DNA from: Pedobacter nyackensis
GTDB taxonomy: Bacteria; Bacteroidota; Bacteroidia; Sphingobacteriales; Sphingobacteriaceae
Direction of reading: 5' to 3'
Assembly: GCF_900176505.1 (NCBI RefSeq)
Contig: NZ_FWYB01000013.1
Coordinates: 98,958 to 162,957, forward strand
Length of the DNA stretch: 64,000 nt
Each line of letters starts with the position of its first letter. Within the stretch, counting starts at the first letter, position 1. The notes under the pieces were generated by a model that was not told the DNA's origin, did not search any database, and saw only the letters and a program-made list of their open reading frames with translations. Both the position numbers and the translations under genes were made by a program. Shown in pieces: positions 1 through 8,638 of this stretch.

Positions 1-1560
1 TGTATAATCAGCAAAACTGCCATAAGGGCTGTTTGTTCCTTTTACGTTATTGATGCTCAGATCGTTCCCAAATAACAGTTTTGAATTACGGTAAGTAAGG
101 TTTACCCCACCGCTTATGCGATCACGGCCAGAACCTTTCATCACTGCCACATCATTCTGACTGCTTAGGTTTATTCCGTATCTCACTACCTGATCGCCCC
201 CTTCAAGATAAAGAGAATGGCTATTGCCATAACCTGTCTGCAAGGGTTGAGACAGCCAGTAAGTATCTACCCCGCTGGTTACTGCTTTCAATCTTTCGTT
301 GTATTCTGCATCACGCAGTGTCTGCAAATATGGCCATGCCCCGCTATCCTTATAAAAGCCAACTTCTTTTTCGAACGCAAGTTTTTCAGCAGCATTCATC
401 ATGTCGTAGCTGCTCAGGTCGGGGGCCGTTACCGTAATGCCACCGCGGTAAGAAATTCTTACGGAACCTTCTTTAGGTTGGCGCGTATCTATGACCACCA
501 CACCATTACTAGCACGCGAACCATAAATCGAAGTTGCTGCTGCATCTTTTAGAATGGTAATCCGCTCAACCCTATTCATGTCCAGGTCGAAGATTCTTTG
601 CAAAGTTACCTGAAATCCATCCAACACAAATAAAGGTGCATTTGGTTTGTCTCCAAATACATTCCTCAATGTGGCGGAAGAGTTTTGGTTAACACTCTGA
701 TCCGGAAAGTTATTCTGTCCCCGCAATTCTATATCAGGCAACCTGTTTGGATCTGAACCTAAACTGATGTCTTCAGGCATTCTGAATGAAGGATCCAGGA
801 TACCAATTGCTGCGAGAATATTGGAAGGAGCTACTCTTTTTAATTCTTCGGCGGTGATGGTTTTTGCCGATCCTGTGAAGTTTTCTACTGGTCTTTTGTA
901 AATACCGGTTCTCACAACCACCTCATTTAGGGAGTTGTTCTGAAGGGAAAGCCTGATCACTACCTTTTTTGTGTTCGCATCTATTTTATAATCCCTGGAC
1001 TCATATCCGACATAGTTGATACGCAGCACTTTTACTGATTCAGGAATGTTGATCGAAAACCTACCATTTTTGTCTGTGTAAGCTTTGATATCTGTGCCTA
1101 CTGCAATGATGGTCGCGTTTCCCAAAGGAATCTCTCCATCATCTGAAATTACGGTCCCTTGAATCTGCGATGCACGTTGGTCAATCAGCTCAACGCTTGA
1201 AACAATCTTTTTGATGATGATGGTTTTGTCCTCCACAGTATAGGAAAGTGGCTGATTCCCCAGACAGATCTTTAAAACTTCATTTATTGAAGCATTTTTG
1301 ACATTTATGGTGACGGGATTTCCAGATTTAATAAGATCTGCATTGCCAATAAAATCATATCCAGTTTGATCCCTGATTGATTTAATGATCTTTTCAAGCC
1401 GGGCGTTTTTCTCATTCAAGGTAATGGTTTGTGCCTTAGTAGCGGCACTTACCTGGAGTAAGCATAAGGTAATTATGAGTACGGTTAATTTCATAATACG
1501 CAATAGTTGGTTGTTTATATAGCTTCCGTAATCCGGGCTATATAGCTGATAAAATTTCAT
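1..1560 (-). CDS. SusC/RagA-type TonB-dependent receptor with STN domain, N-terminal part (cut by window edge)
   Basis: Outer-membrane TonB-dependent receptor for an unknown large nutrient such as a glycan, peptide or siderophore. About 520 residues are visible and the C-terminal barrel lies outside the window. The ATG at 1560 gives a 22-residue lead, then a second in-frame ATG at 1494 opens a clear signal peptide (MKLTVLIITLCLLQVSA). Both arrangements occur in this family. Domains in order: STN (about 44-116), a carboxypeptidase-regulatory-like domain (about 127-190, with NYVGYE), then the TonB plug with the typical SusC signature ILKDAAATSIYGSRASNG. The STN domain marks a receptor that signals to a FecR anti-sigma factor, and fecR plus an ECF sigma gene lie directly upstream on the same strand. 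A SusD partner would be expected beyond position 1. Confidence 0.93.
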   Translation of the reverse strand, partial: MKFYQLYSPDYGSYINNQLLRIMKLTVLIITLCLLQVSAATKAQTITLNEKNARLEKIIKSIRDQTGYDFIGNADLIKSGNPVTINVKNASINEVLKICLGNQPLSYTVEDKTIIIKKIVSSVELIDQRASQIQGTVISDDGEIPLGNATIIAVGTDIKAYTDKNGRFSINIPESVKVLRINYVGYESRDYKIDANTKKVVIRLSLQNNSLNEVVVRTGIYKRPVENFTGSAKTITAEELKRVAPSNILAAIGILDPSFRMPEDISLGSDPNRLPDIELRGQNNFPDQSVNQNSSATLRNVFGDKPNAPLFVLDGFQVTLQRIFDLDMNRVERITILKDAAATSIYGSRASNGVVVIDTRQPKEGSVRISYRGGITVTAPDLSSYDMMNAAEKLAFEKEVGFYKDSGAWPYLQTLRDAEYNERLKAVTSGVDTYWLSQPLQTGYGNSHSLYLEGGDQVVRYGINLSSQNDVAVMKGSGRDRISGGVNLTYRNSKLLFGNDLSINNVKGTNSPYGSFADYT

Positions 1561-1678
1561 ACATTTGTTTAGTTGGGTTTATTCCCCACGATACATTATA
1601 GCTCCAATGGAGCCTATACGCATTTCGTGGACGGTTGAATTTGTTAGCACAATTTTTATACGGGTGAATCCAATGTTG

Positions 1679-1713
1679 CCGGATTCCGATGCCTAGTCGG
1701 ATTCCGGTTTTTT
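1679..1713. promoter_or_regulatory. Imperfect inverted repeat between fecR and susC-like gene
   Basis: Arms CCGGATTCCGA (1679-1689) and TCGGATTCCGG (1697-1707) pair except for one central position. A run of six T follows on the plus strand (1708-1713). The T run is on the wrong side for terminating the minus-strand fecR transcript, so this may be an operator or an mRNA hairpin in the 177-base gap before the receptor gene. Its function is unknown. Confidence 0.35.
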
Positions 1714-1737
1714 GTGATTGCCGCCTGGAACGTAAAA

Positions 1738-2838
1738 TTACTTCATGACAATCACCCTCCTTCCCTCAATTTTAAAATGAACACCACCTGATTTTTCCAG
1801 CAGGTTAATGACGGTAGATAAGCTTTTTGAGCGGGATATAGACCCAAGGAAAGACATCGGGGGCAACTTATCCTGATAATAAATTTCCACATCATACCAT
1901 CTGGATATTTTACGCATAGTGCTTTCCAGATTCTCCTCATTGAAAATGAAAAGGCCATTTTTCCAAGCCAATTCATCCGTAACGTTAACCTCTTTTACTG
2001 TGATGCGATTGGAAGCCGTTAATATGGATTGCTGGTTTGGTTTTAATAGCGTTCCCTTACTTCCATTTTTTGATCTGACTTCTACCAAGCCTTCTTCCAA
2101 AGTGGTTAGTGTAGTTGGGTCATCTGCGTAAGCACTAATATTAAAATGCGTGCCCAGTACTTTAACATCCTGTTTAGTTGTATTCACAATAAATGGATGA
2201 TCTTTATTCTTTACCACTTTAAAGTAGCCTTCACCATCCAGTTCAACAACTCTATTCAATGCTCCTAAAAATGTTGAAGGAAATTTGAGTGTGCTGGCTG
2301 CATTTAAGGTAACTAGGGTGCCATCCGGCAGTTCAACATTATATTGTCCGCCACGGGGTGTGCTTATGGTCAAAACTTCAGCATCTTTCGCATGGATGGC
2401 CTCAATGTTTGAGCCGTCATCATAAACCAGTTGCTTACCTTTAATTGACACCCCTGATTTCAAGTCACTTAAGTAAATCTGTTTACCATTGGCCAGCCTT
2501 ATGATTGCTCTGTTTCTACCTGGAACGATATCAGTTGCATATTTAGCTTTCGAAGCCATTTTTCTATCACTTGAATTATAAAAATAGATGCCCAGACTTA
2601 ACATCAACGCTACTGAAGCGGCGATGCCAATCCTCTGCCATGACCAGCTGCGCTTAGGCTTTGGCTCTAAAATAGACCAAACTTCGGCTTCAACGGCTTC
2701 ATAATCCGGTTCAGGAAGTTTGTCTTCTTTGTTGCGCGCATAGTTAATATACCAGCTTTCAACTGTTTCTTCCTCCTTTAAAGTTGCTTTCTTACCCAGA
2801 TATTTTTCAATCAGGTTGTTCGCTTTATTATAGCCCAT
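1738..2838 (-). CDS. fecR: FecR-family anti-sigma factor / transmembrane signal transducer
   Basis: Inner-membrane protein of 366 residues that relays occupancy of the neighbouring STN-containing receptor to the ECF sigma factor. An N-terminal cytoplasmic segment of about 65 residues would bind the sigma factor. One membrane helix follows (about 70-88, IGIAASVALMLSLGIYFY). The periplasmic part has a FecR domain (about 155-245, including TPRGGQYNVELPDGT) and a C-terminal DUF4974 domain (about 295-366) that is STN-like. Length and order are normal for Bacteroidota FecR proteins. It lies between the sigma gene (75-base gap) and the receptor gene, all on the minus strand, so the three form a surface-signalling unit. 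Confidence 0.95.
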   Translation of the reverse strand: MGYNKANNLIEKYLGKKATLKEEETVESWYINYARNKEDKLPEPDYEAVEAEVWSILEPKPKRSWSWQRIGIAASVALMLSLGIYFYNSSDRKMASKAKYATDIVPGRNRAIIRLANGKQIYLSDLKSGVSIKGKQLVYDDGSNIEAIHAKDAEVLTISTPRGGQYNVELPDGTLVTLNAASTLKFPSTFLGALNRVVELDGEGYFKVVKNKDHPFIVNTTKQDVKVLGTHFNISAYADDPTTLTTLEEGLVEVRSKNGSKGTLLKPNQQSILTASNRITVKEVNVTDELAWKNGLFIFNEENLESTMRKISRWYDVEIYYQDKLPPMSFLGSISRSKSLSTVINLLEKSGGVHFKIEGRRVIVMK

Positions 2839-2913
2839 ACTATTTGTATTGATGCATTATTATAGTAAAGACACTTCAGTAGATACTCTGCTGTATCCGA
2901 ATTAAAAATAAAT

Positions 2914-3498
2914 TTATAAAAAGGGGAAAGCGCTGTGAAAATTAGCCGCACCAAGTTTTTTTCGCAGTACCTTTAGGGCGTTAGTCATCTGGGTTTTGAC
3001 CGTTAACTCTGTAGTTCCCATCGCAGTTGCGATCTCCTTGTAAGACAGATTTTCATTTCTTTTCATTAAAAATACTTGCTGCATACGCTCAGGTAAGCGA
3101 GCTATCTCTTTTTCTATAATTTGGGAAAGTTCACGTTCTCTGATCTGATAATCAGTGATATTTTCTCCCTGATCAACAAATGCCTCCAGGGATGCCAGAT
3201 GTTCATTAGCTATTTTGTTTTTGCGGAAAATATTAAGAATCTTATTACGTACAGCAGCATAAAGATAAGATGCTAGTGAACCGGACAGTTCCAAACCTGG
3301 CGCACGTGACCAAAGCATTAAAAAAACATCCTGTACAACATTCTTTGCTTCTTCATCGTTCTGCAGCATTCTCCGTGCATGTTGATAAAGCAGTGACCAA
3401 TAACGTTTGTAAATTTCTGTATACGCAAGTTTATCCTGCCTCAAGATCAGTTGCCCGAGCATTTGGTCGGTTAATTCGCTGTAATCCTTCATGTTCAT
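2914..3498 (-). CDS. ECF RNA polymerase sigma factor, FecI-like (sigma-70 family)
   Basis: Extracytoplasmic-function sigma factor expected to transcribe the downstream receptor genes once released by the adjacent FecR. Region 2 (about residues 20-90, with YKRYWSLLYQHARRML and AKNVVQDVFLMLWSR) and region 4 (about 125-180, LPERMQQVFLMKRNENLSYKEIATAMGTTELTVK) are both clear. The reading frame is open up to a TTG at 3510, but the ATGs at 3498 and 3492 (MNMKDYSEL) are more likely starts, so 3498 is used here. The length of about 194 residues is normal for the Bacteroidota FecI group. Confidence 0.93.
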   Translation of the reverse strand: MNMKDYSELTDQMLGQLILRQDKLAYTEIYKRYWSLLYQHARRMLQNDEEAKNVVQDVFLMLWSRAPGLELSGSLASYLYAAVRNKILNIFRKNKIANEHLASLEAFVDQGENITDYQIRERELSQIIEKEIARLPERMQQVFLMKRNENLSYKEIATAMGTTELTVKTQMTNALKVLRKKLGAANFHSAFPFL

Positions 3499-3646
3499 TC
3501 CCCGACGCAATTTACAGAAATTTTATAGCAGCAAAGGAAATTATTGCAATTGACCATGTTAATTGCAAATTACGGGTCTTATTCTCCTCTCCGTACACTG
3601 TACCCGATCCCTGAACCGAACCCAGCCCAGACCACACGCAGTACAC

Positions 3647-4162
3647 TCATTTCCAAAAGTTCAAAAGACCTTCAGAAGATTTACCAGACAAGGGATCATT
3701 TTCAGGTAAAGGCACCGTGTCTACCTTTTCACGCACATCCTTTGGACGCTCATCTTCCAAACGGATAAGATCCGGTTCTTTTCCATCCGGATAGGCGCCG
3801 ACAATTGCAAAATCCTTACTATGTGAAACAGATTTATGCCCAGTTCCAGCAGGTAGAATCACTACATCCCCGATACCAACTTGTAACTGCTGTCCATGTT
3901 CGCCACCCAACTGTAATGAAGCATTCCCAGCGTAAACACCTAAAACTTCGTGTGTATTGCTATGATAATGATGGTAATCATAGACACGCCAACGAAATGC
4001 ATTTGTCCAGCCATTCTCTGCAAAATGACCTTCCAGCCAGTCCGCACCCAAATCAGGATCAAGGTTAAAAACCTGCCGAAACACCAATACCGGATGCCTG
4101 CTATTGGGAATAATACCATCGTCAGTAAAGTGATAAATCTCAGGGATTCGGTTCATAAGCAT
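3647..4162 (-). CDS. Cupin-fold protein
   Basis: A 171-residue single-domain cupin. The conserved motifs sit in the middle: YHHYHSNTHEVLGVYAG (motif 1 with several His and a Glu) and GDVVILPAGTGHKSVSHS (motif 2 with the late His), which would form a metal site in a beta barrel. Two ATGs (4162 and 4156) are possible starts. No substrate can be inferred. Such proteins are usually annotated only as cupin domain-containing. It sits upstream of the sigma factor on the same strand, with a 148-base gap, and may be unrelated to the surface-signalling unit. Confidence 0.8.
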   Translation of the reverse strand: MLMNRIPEIYHFTDDGIIPNSRHPVLVFRQVFNLDPDLGADWLEGHFAENGWTNAFRWRVYDYHHYHSNTHEVLGVYAGNASLQLGGEHGQQLQVGIGDVVILPAGTGHKSVSHSKDFAIVGAYPDGKEPDLIRLEDERPKDVREKVDTVPLPENDPLSGKSSEGLLNFWK

Positions 4163-4187
4163 GTATTTATGATTTTCTTTTTATAAT

Positions 4188-4553
4188 TCAAGAAAGCCCA
4201 ATAATCTCATCCTGCTCCCCTTTGTCCTGGTCATTGTCCTGCGCATTCAGATTTTTCAGATCTTCGGGAGTAACGTCAAACTCGCCCTCGCTTAAATCCG
4301 GGGTGTCATCCAATTCCTCAATATTACTCGAAATATCACCAGTGAAATTCTCGTCCCCCTTTGGTCGCCCTTCCTTGATATTAGTTTTTTCCTTAACATT
4401 TATATTTTCATCAGGGTCCGGGCTGATCCCTTTTTCAGGCTCCAGATTAAATGAAGCAGCACTAGCTCTTGTCGCCTGATCCATATCTTCTTTTTGGTGT
4501 GGGTCCTGCCCTGAAAGCAGGGATCCACTTTGATTATTTTCTTCGTTCATCAC
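4188..4553 (-). CDS. Small acidic, probably disordered hypothetical protein
   Basis: A 121-residue protein rich in Asp, Glu, Asn and Ser, with no hydrophobic core, signal peptide or membrane segment. The sequence is low complexity (for example PDLSEGEFDVTPEDLKNLN near the C-terminus) and is likely intrinsically disordered. It ends 25 bases upstream of the cupin start on the same strand and could be co-transcribed with it. I do not recognise a family. Short acidic proteins of this kind are common in Pedobacter-like genomes, but their role is unknown. Confidence 0.6.
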   Translation of the reverse strand: MMNEENNQSGSLLSGQDPHQKEDMDQATRASAASFNLEPEKGISPDPDENINVKEKTNIKEGRPKGDENFTGDISSNIEELDDTPDLSEGEFDVTPEDLKNLNAQDNDQDKGEQDEIIGLS

Positions 4554-5278
4554 AATTAGGTTTAATGTTTAAACTTTAGTTTACTGAACTATACACTCCA
4601 TAAGGCTGTGGGACTTGTCTTTTATAGCTTTCATCATCTAGATCCTCTTGGTCATCTTATTACAAATGCCAACGCAAGATTGTTTTCAGAAAGAACAAGT
4701 GTTATCATTGACAAAAAGATGGTTATCAATGATAAACTTCGCCTTAGGATCAACAAAAGTGTCGCTGTACTTTCCTCTTACTACACCGTTTAAATCATAG
4801 GTCCTAAACAGGTATATTAAAGGGTACTCAAAGGGCTACGTGTCCTATGAACATCCTTTAAACTCGCTATTATGAACCTTTAATCACCCTTTCGTACTAG
4901 GAGGCTGGTCGAACAGTTCTAAACCGACATACTGGCCTCACTTTCCTGACTTATCTTCAACAGATACATTAAAATTATCATTGTAACGAGCCGATGAATA
5001 GCTCTTAGCTCTTTGTAAGAAGTCTGGCATAGCCTTTCCCAGCTCATAGGTACCTCCTACCTACTTTGTTGGTCTTTACACTAATGAGGTACCAATCAGG
5101 TACCTAGCGGGTACCTACAAGCTACTTATTGGTATTAAGCACCACTTAGGTCTGCACACGGTTAGGTCATAACGGATTCCAATTTATCTATTAATAACTT
5201 TGTAAGTTAACTTAACAGCAGCCCCCCCTTTAATGCATTAAATAAAATGATAACTTAGTAGCGCATACCAAACCAAAC
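4554..5278. other. 725-base intergenic region with no supported gene
   Basis: No convincing gene on either strand. A 61-codon GTG-initiated plus frame (4608-4793) and broken minus-strand frames exist, but stop codons occur about as often as chance predicts. The notable feature is the cluster of GGTACC palindromes at 5049-5115, listed separately. The start of the next gene lies at the right edge. Confidence 0.6.
5049..5115. repeat. Cluster of four GGTACC palindromes, three phased at 11 bp
   Basis: GGTACC occurs at 5049-5054, 5088-5093, 5099-5104 and 5110-5115. The last three start exactly 11 bases apart, about one helical turn, so they present the same face of the DNA. The core extends to AGGTACCT in some copies. 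It may be a tandem operator or a decayed short tandem repeat. Confidence 0.5.
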
Positions 5279-5656
5279 ATGAAACACCCCTACAAAATCC
5301 AACTTCAAAAAAACCTCCAAACCCACTACAACCAGACAAACTGGGTGGTAAAAAATAATTTTGAGCGCGGAAGAGATGAAATATTATTCATCCTGCCAAA
5401 GCATGAAGACATCAAAATGGTTTATGCTAACTTATATGCAGAACTATCAACCCTTCCAGACATAGACCACCCCAGTGAACGCGTCTTAATTAGCTTTTGC
5501 TATCCAGATGGCAGCCAATATTGTTCAAGAGTGATCAATCCAAACAAACAAGACGAAATTCACTTAGCCTTGCTCGGTCAGCTGCCGAAACGATCAATCT
5601 CTGACCTTCTCCTGGATCTTAATGAAACTGGTGTAAGCATCGTGGTTCCAGCTTAA
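5279..5656 (+). CDS. Hypothetical protein, 125 residues
   Basis: Complete frame with an ATG start and no signal peptide or membrane segment. The composition looks like a soluble globular alpha/beta protein. It contains DEILFILPKHEDIKMVYANLY and ends LLDLNETGVSIVVPA. The family is not recognised. It is isolated: 725 bases of non-coding DNA lie upstream and the next gene is convergent. Codon use looks like that of its neighbours, so it is probably a real gene, but no role can be proposed. Confidence 0.6.
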   Translation: MKHPYKIQLQKNLQTHYNQTNWVVKNNFERGRDEILFILPKHEDIKMVYANLYAELSTLPDIDHPSERVLISFCYPDGSQYCSRVINPNKQDEIHLALLGQLPKRSISDLLLDLNETGVSIVVPA

Positions 5657-5740
5657 GGTGCGCTTAAGGAGTTCATCATTGATATATCGGCCGGGTCTTT
5701 CTTAGTGTGGTGGAAGTATTCTATCACCTACCAAGTAAAG

Positions 5741-6832
5741 TCAAAATCGTGATCTTTTTTTTTCCTCAATAGCCTTTAACAACTTATCATAAGGATGATT
5801 AAATTTCTCGATGCCTTCATTTTCTAACTGATTGCTGATAACCCTGAGATCAATCCCAATATTTTGCAAGTGCTCCAGAGTTGAGATAGCTTTATCTATA
5901 TCATGCTCCAGGCGACTGGCCGGACAACCATGATCGCGGTAAGCTTCCAGCGTCTCTAAAGGAATTGTATTGATGGTCTCTGGCCCAATCAAGGCCTCTA
6001 CATATTTGACATCGGAAAAAGACGGATCCTTAGTTCCGGTACTTGCCCATAGCACACGTTGAGGCATTGCTCCCATCGCTTGCAGCTTAAAAAAACGATC
6101 ACTACTAAAAATACGTTTGTAAATCTGATAAGCTTGTTTGGCACATGCAATGGCCACCTCACCCTTCATTTCAGGGTATCCTTTAGCTTCCAATTGCGGA
6201 TCAACAAGTACGTCAATCCGGCTTAGGAAAAAACTCGCAACTGAAGCAATTTCATCCACCGGTCGGCCTGCATCTACCCGGTCTTCAATTCCTGATAAAT
6301 AAGCATCAACTACCTGTTCATATCTTTCCAGGCCAAATAGCAGGGTAACATTGATATTTAAACCTTCGCTGATTGTTTTTCGGATCGCAGGTATTCCCTC
6401 AGTTGTTGCCGGTATCTTGATCATCACATTTTTTCTATCCAGTTTTTTCCAAAGCTCTATAGCTTGTTCGATAGTTCTATTCGTATCATTAGCCAGATGA
6501 GGAGAAACCTCCAGACTAACATATCCATCTAATTCCTGCGCAAAAACAGCTTCGAATTTATCAGCCGCATTTTGGATATCAGTTATGGCAAGTTGATAAA
6601 AAATCTCTTCATTATTTTGATGAGTAGCAGCAAGATCCCTGATTTGCGCATCGTAGGCAGTACTTCCTGTGATTGCCTTTTCAAATATAGCCGGATTGGA
6701 GGTCATTCCGCGCAAACCGTCCTGTTTAATGAGTTTTGTTAATTGACCAGAGTCAATCAGGTTGCGGTCAAGAAAATCCAGCCAAATACTCTGGCCAAAT
6801 TCATGTAATTGTTTTATTCTACTTGTTTCCAT
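5741..6832 (-). CDS. tal: Transaldolase
   Basis: Moves a dihydroxyacetone unit between sedoheptulose-7-phosphate and glyceraldehyde-3-phosphate in the non-oxidative pentose phosphate pathway, in the cytosol. The 363-residue length and sequence match the longer Tal subfamily, also found fused to glucose-6-phosphate isomerase, rather than the 320-residue TalB type. Visible landmarks are the N-terminal GMTSNPAIFEKAITGS motif (about 42-57), the Schiff-base lysine in NVMIKIPAT (about 135-143) and WASTGTKDPSFSDVKYVEAL. The gene stands alone, convergent with the upstream hypothetical and divergent from the DUF4142 gene, with 250 bases between the two starts. Confidence 0.96.
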   Translation of the reverse strand: METSRIKQLHEFGQSIWLDFLDRNLIDSGQLTKLIKQDGLRGMTSNPAIFEKAITGSTAYDAQIRDLAATHQNNEEIFYQLAITDIQNAADKFEAVFAQELDGYVSLEVSPHLANDTNRTIEQAIELWKKLDRKNVMIKIPATTEGIPAIRKTISEGLNINVTLLFGLERYEQVVDAYLSGIEDRVDAGRPVDEIASVASFFLSRIDVLVDPQLEAKGYPEMKGEVAIACAKQAYQIYKRIFSSDRFFKLQAMGAMPQRVLWASTGTKDPSFSDVKYVEALIGPETINTIPLETLEAYRDHGCPASRLEHDIDKAISTLEHLQNIGIDLRVISNQLENEGIEKFNHPYDKLLKAIEEKKRSRF

Positions 6833-6930
6833 AAGTCGTTTCCTCGTTTTATAACCGTTCTATGGGACTTTCTTAATGAACCTCCATCATGGTTCAATTT
6901 CAGGAGCTTAGTCAGACACTGTTTAAAAAC

Positions 6931-6946
6931 AATCCGGGTCCGGATT
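6931..6946. promoter_or_regulatory. Perfect palindrome between tal and DUF4142 gene
   Basis: AATCCGG and CCGGATT arms around a two-base centre, lying about 100 bp upstream of the tal start and about 140 bp upstream of the DUF4142 start. It could be an operator for either divergent gene. It overlaps the start of the 17-base sequence repeated at 8405-8421. Confidence 0.35.
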
Positions 6947-6958
6947 AGTTCAAAAAAA
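6942..6958 (+). repeat. 17-base exact repeat, copy 1
   Basis: GGATTAGTTCAAAAAAA is found here and again, identically and in the same orientation, at 8405-8421. It is followed here by a short run of CCAAAA units (6963-6984). Confidence 0.55.
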
Positions 6959-7082
6959 ATAAACCAAAACCAAAACCAAAACCGATTGTTTAATCGTCTT
7001 GGAATGCCGCAACGCAATGCCACTATCTGAATTTAACTCTTGTTTAACTTGGATTAACATTCATTTTTTTAATCTGTATATC

Positions 7083-7613
7083 ATGGAAAATTTTAAAAAC
7101 TATTCAATCGCAGCATTAGCAGCCTGCACAATAGCACTAAGCAGTGCAAATAACAAAACACGAACAACAAACATATTTGTCAGCCAACAAAAGGATACAG
7201 TCAGCATTGAACAATTCATAAAACAATTATCGATTTACAGTGCGAAAGAAATCAACCTTTCAAAACTGGCTAAAGAGAAATCAAAAAATCAAAAAGTCAG
7301 GGAATATGCCATAAAAGCTATAGATGCTTGCATTCTGCTTTATTCAGACTTAAAGCCATTTGCAGAGCCCAGAAATATTACGCTTGCCGATTCGACAACT
7401 TTTGTTCCCGATGAACTCATTTCCGCTTTAAAAAAAGCTGGCCGCAAGGATTTTGACAAACAATATCTATCCATTACCATTGAAGACCATAACCAGGTTA
7501 TTGCCTTAATGGAAAAGGGCACCATGTTCAGCGATACCGCAATTGCAAACTTTTCAAACAAACAACTAGCCGTATTCAGAAGGAATCTGGAAGAATCCTG
7601 TTTTAATTCGTAA
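7083..7613 (+). CDS. DUF4142-family exported protein
   Basis: The family is of unknown function and usually periplasmic or outer-membrane associated. I chose the ATG at 7083 rather than the longer frame from 6999, because it begins with a signal peptide (AALAACTIALSSAN) whereas the upstream 28 residues look non-coding. The mature part is helical and shows the DUF4142 pattern: FIKQLSIYSAKEINLSKLAKEKSKNQKVREYA, followed by a region with IEDHNQVIALMEKGT. The expected first DH motif is replaced here by IDACILLYSDL. Total length is 176 residues. A broken paralogue lies at about 59950-60180 in the same window. Confidence 0.75.
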   Translation: MENFKNYSIAALAACTIALSSANNKTRTTNIFVSQQKDTVSIEQFIKQLSIYSAKEINLSKLAKEKSKNQKVREYAIKAIDACILLYSDLKPFAEPRNITLADSTTFVPDELISALKKAGRKDFDKQYLSITIEDHNQVIALMEKGTMFSDTAIANFSNKQLAVFRRNLEESCFNS

Positions 7614-7840
7614 TAAAAATAGTCGTAGGCTGCAATGGCATTCCTAATAGACCTTTTTGGTCCGCGAATACCATCAACACACTAAAACTGAGATTGTTCA
7701 ATGATTTATATTTATTTTTTGAAAAAAGTTCAAAGAATGCTGTTGTATACTGAATAATTGAGATTGGAGAAGTCCAATGCACCAGTTATGGCGGAGGGTG
7801 GAGCATTTTATGGCTTAAATAGAATACCCATGTACCCGAT

Positions 7841-8029
7841 TTACTTTCGATTTGATTGTTTCAAATACGCTGTAATTTGGCTTACCTCATTACTACAACA
7901 CGCCCGCGCAGCGCTTTTGATACTTTCGGGTTTAACATTTAAAACGGTGGACCAATAGACCAGTTCGCGTTCCTGGGAAAAATCAATAAATGTCTCTTTT
8001 CCGCCATCAAAGAAAATCAGCTTTTTCAT
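7841..8029 (-). CDS. Small DUF3606-like protein
   Basis: A 62-residue soluble protein. The centre reads ELVYWSTVLNVKPESIKSAA followed by VSQITAYLKQ. This matches the compact DUF3606 pattern (YEV-YW---L-V----L--A----G--V--V--YL) as I remember it. It has an ATG start and no signal peptide. DUF3606 proteins are small and of unknown function. It is isolated in non-coding DNA, with 227 bases to the DUF4142 gene and 609 bases to the CoA-transferase gene. The assignment is by pattern only. Confidence 0.5.
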   Translation of the reverse strand: MKKLIFFDGGKETFIDFSQERELVYWSTVLNVKPESIKSAARACCSNEVSQITAYLKQSNRK

Positions 8030-8638
8030 TTACATTCAATTTAATTACCAGTATTACAACAACAATCAAAGAACTCTGTTTAGCAAATAAATACTGGTTT
8101 TTAAAAAATAAATACCTGTTTATAGTCATTCCACATTTCTACACAATGTAAAAGCCTGCTTTACAAATTCTGAATTTAATCCCCAAGCTAGCCTCTCGGT
8201 TATTCCACAACATAAATTTCTGTGATGATAGATACATTGAAAAAGATATAACTGCGTATTGTCCTAGGTCGTTCTCCGAGTAGTCATTTGTTCAAAATTA
8301 AATTCCTTACCATCAAGCGACAAGCACACAGAAAACAGCGCCACAACTCAAACACATACATCTGACTACTCTGAAAAACGACAATTATAGAACAATCTTA
8401 AAAGGGATTAGTTCAAAAAAACAATCCCGATACACGCGATGGCAGGCTTATAGGTATCCCACTCGCGCCACTCGTCCTAAATCCAGATTTATGAATCATT
8501 TGGGCGACCGAAAAATCATTCGGTCAAGGTGTTTTTTTCCTAGGAACTTTAGCGCCTCAATATATCAACTGCTATAAGCGCATTTTTTACACCTTGCTTC
8601 AAAATTTGATTAAACAACGACAGCAAACCAAAATACTA
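8030..8638. other. 609-base intergenic region with a structured, relatively GC-rich segment
   Basis: No gene is supported. Between 8403 and 8540 the DNA is noticeably richer in G and C than its surroundings and contains two hairpins: GGGATT/AATCCC (8404-8409 with 8423-8428) and GACCGAA/TTCGGTC (8506-8512 with 8519-8525), the latter followed by seven T at 8532-8538. This could be a small RNA read on the plus strand or a relic of an inserted element. Confidence 0.4.
8405..8421 (+). repeat. 17-base exact repeat, copy 2
   Basis: GGATTAGTTCAAAAAAA, identical to 6942-6958. Here it forms the left arm and loop of the hairpin at 8404-8428. Confidence 0.55.

Noticed and set aside
217..552. 111-residue plus-strand open frame
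   Set aside because: It is the complement of the SusC-like receptor coding sequence, which has clear domains on the minus strand.
4880..4900. CCTTTCGTACTAGGAGGC resembling the complement of the 23S sarcin-ricin region
   Set aside because: Only about eight bases agree and the flanks do not match rRNA; the genuine sequence is at the right end of the window.
4686..5060. Minus-strand protein-like stretches (for example YELGKAMPDFLQRAKSY and YDLNGVVRGKYSDTFVDPKA) that share one frame and could be a dead gene
   Set aside because: About five stops in some 120 codons is close to chance for DNA of this composition, and no family is recognisable.
6963..6984. Short CCAAAA tandem repeat upstream of the DUF4142 gene
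   Set aside because: Only about four units; A-rich slippage is a sufficient explanation and it does not resemble a CRISPR or phase-variation tract in a coding region.
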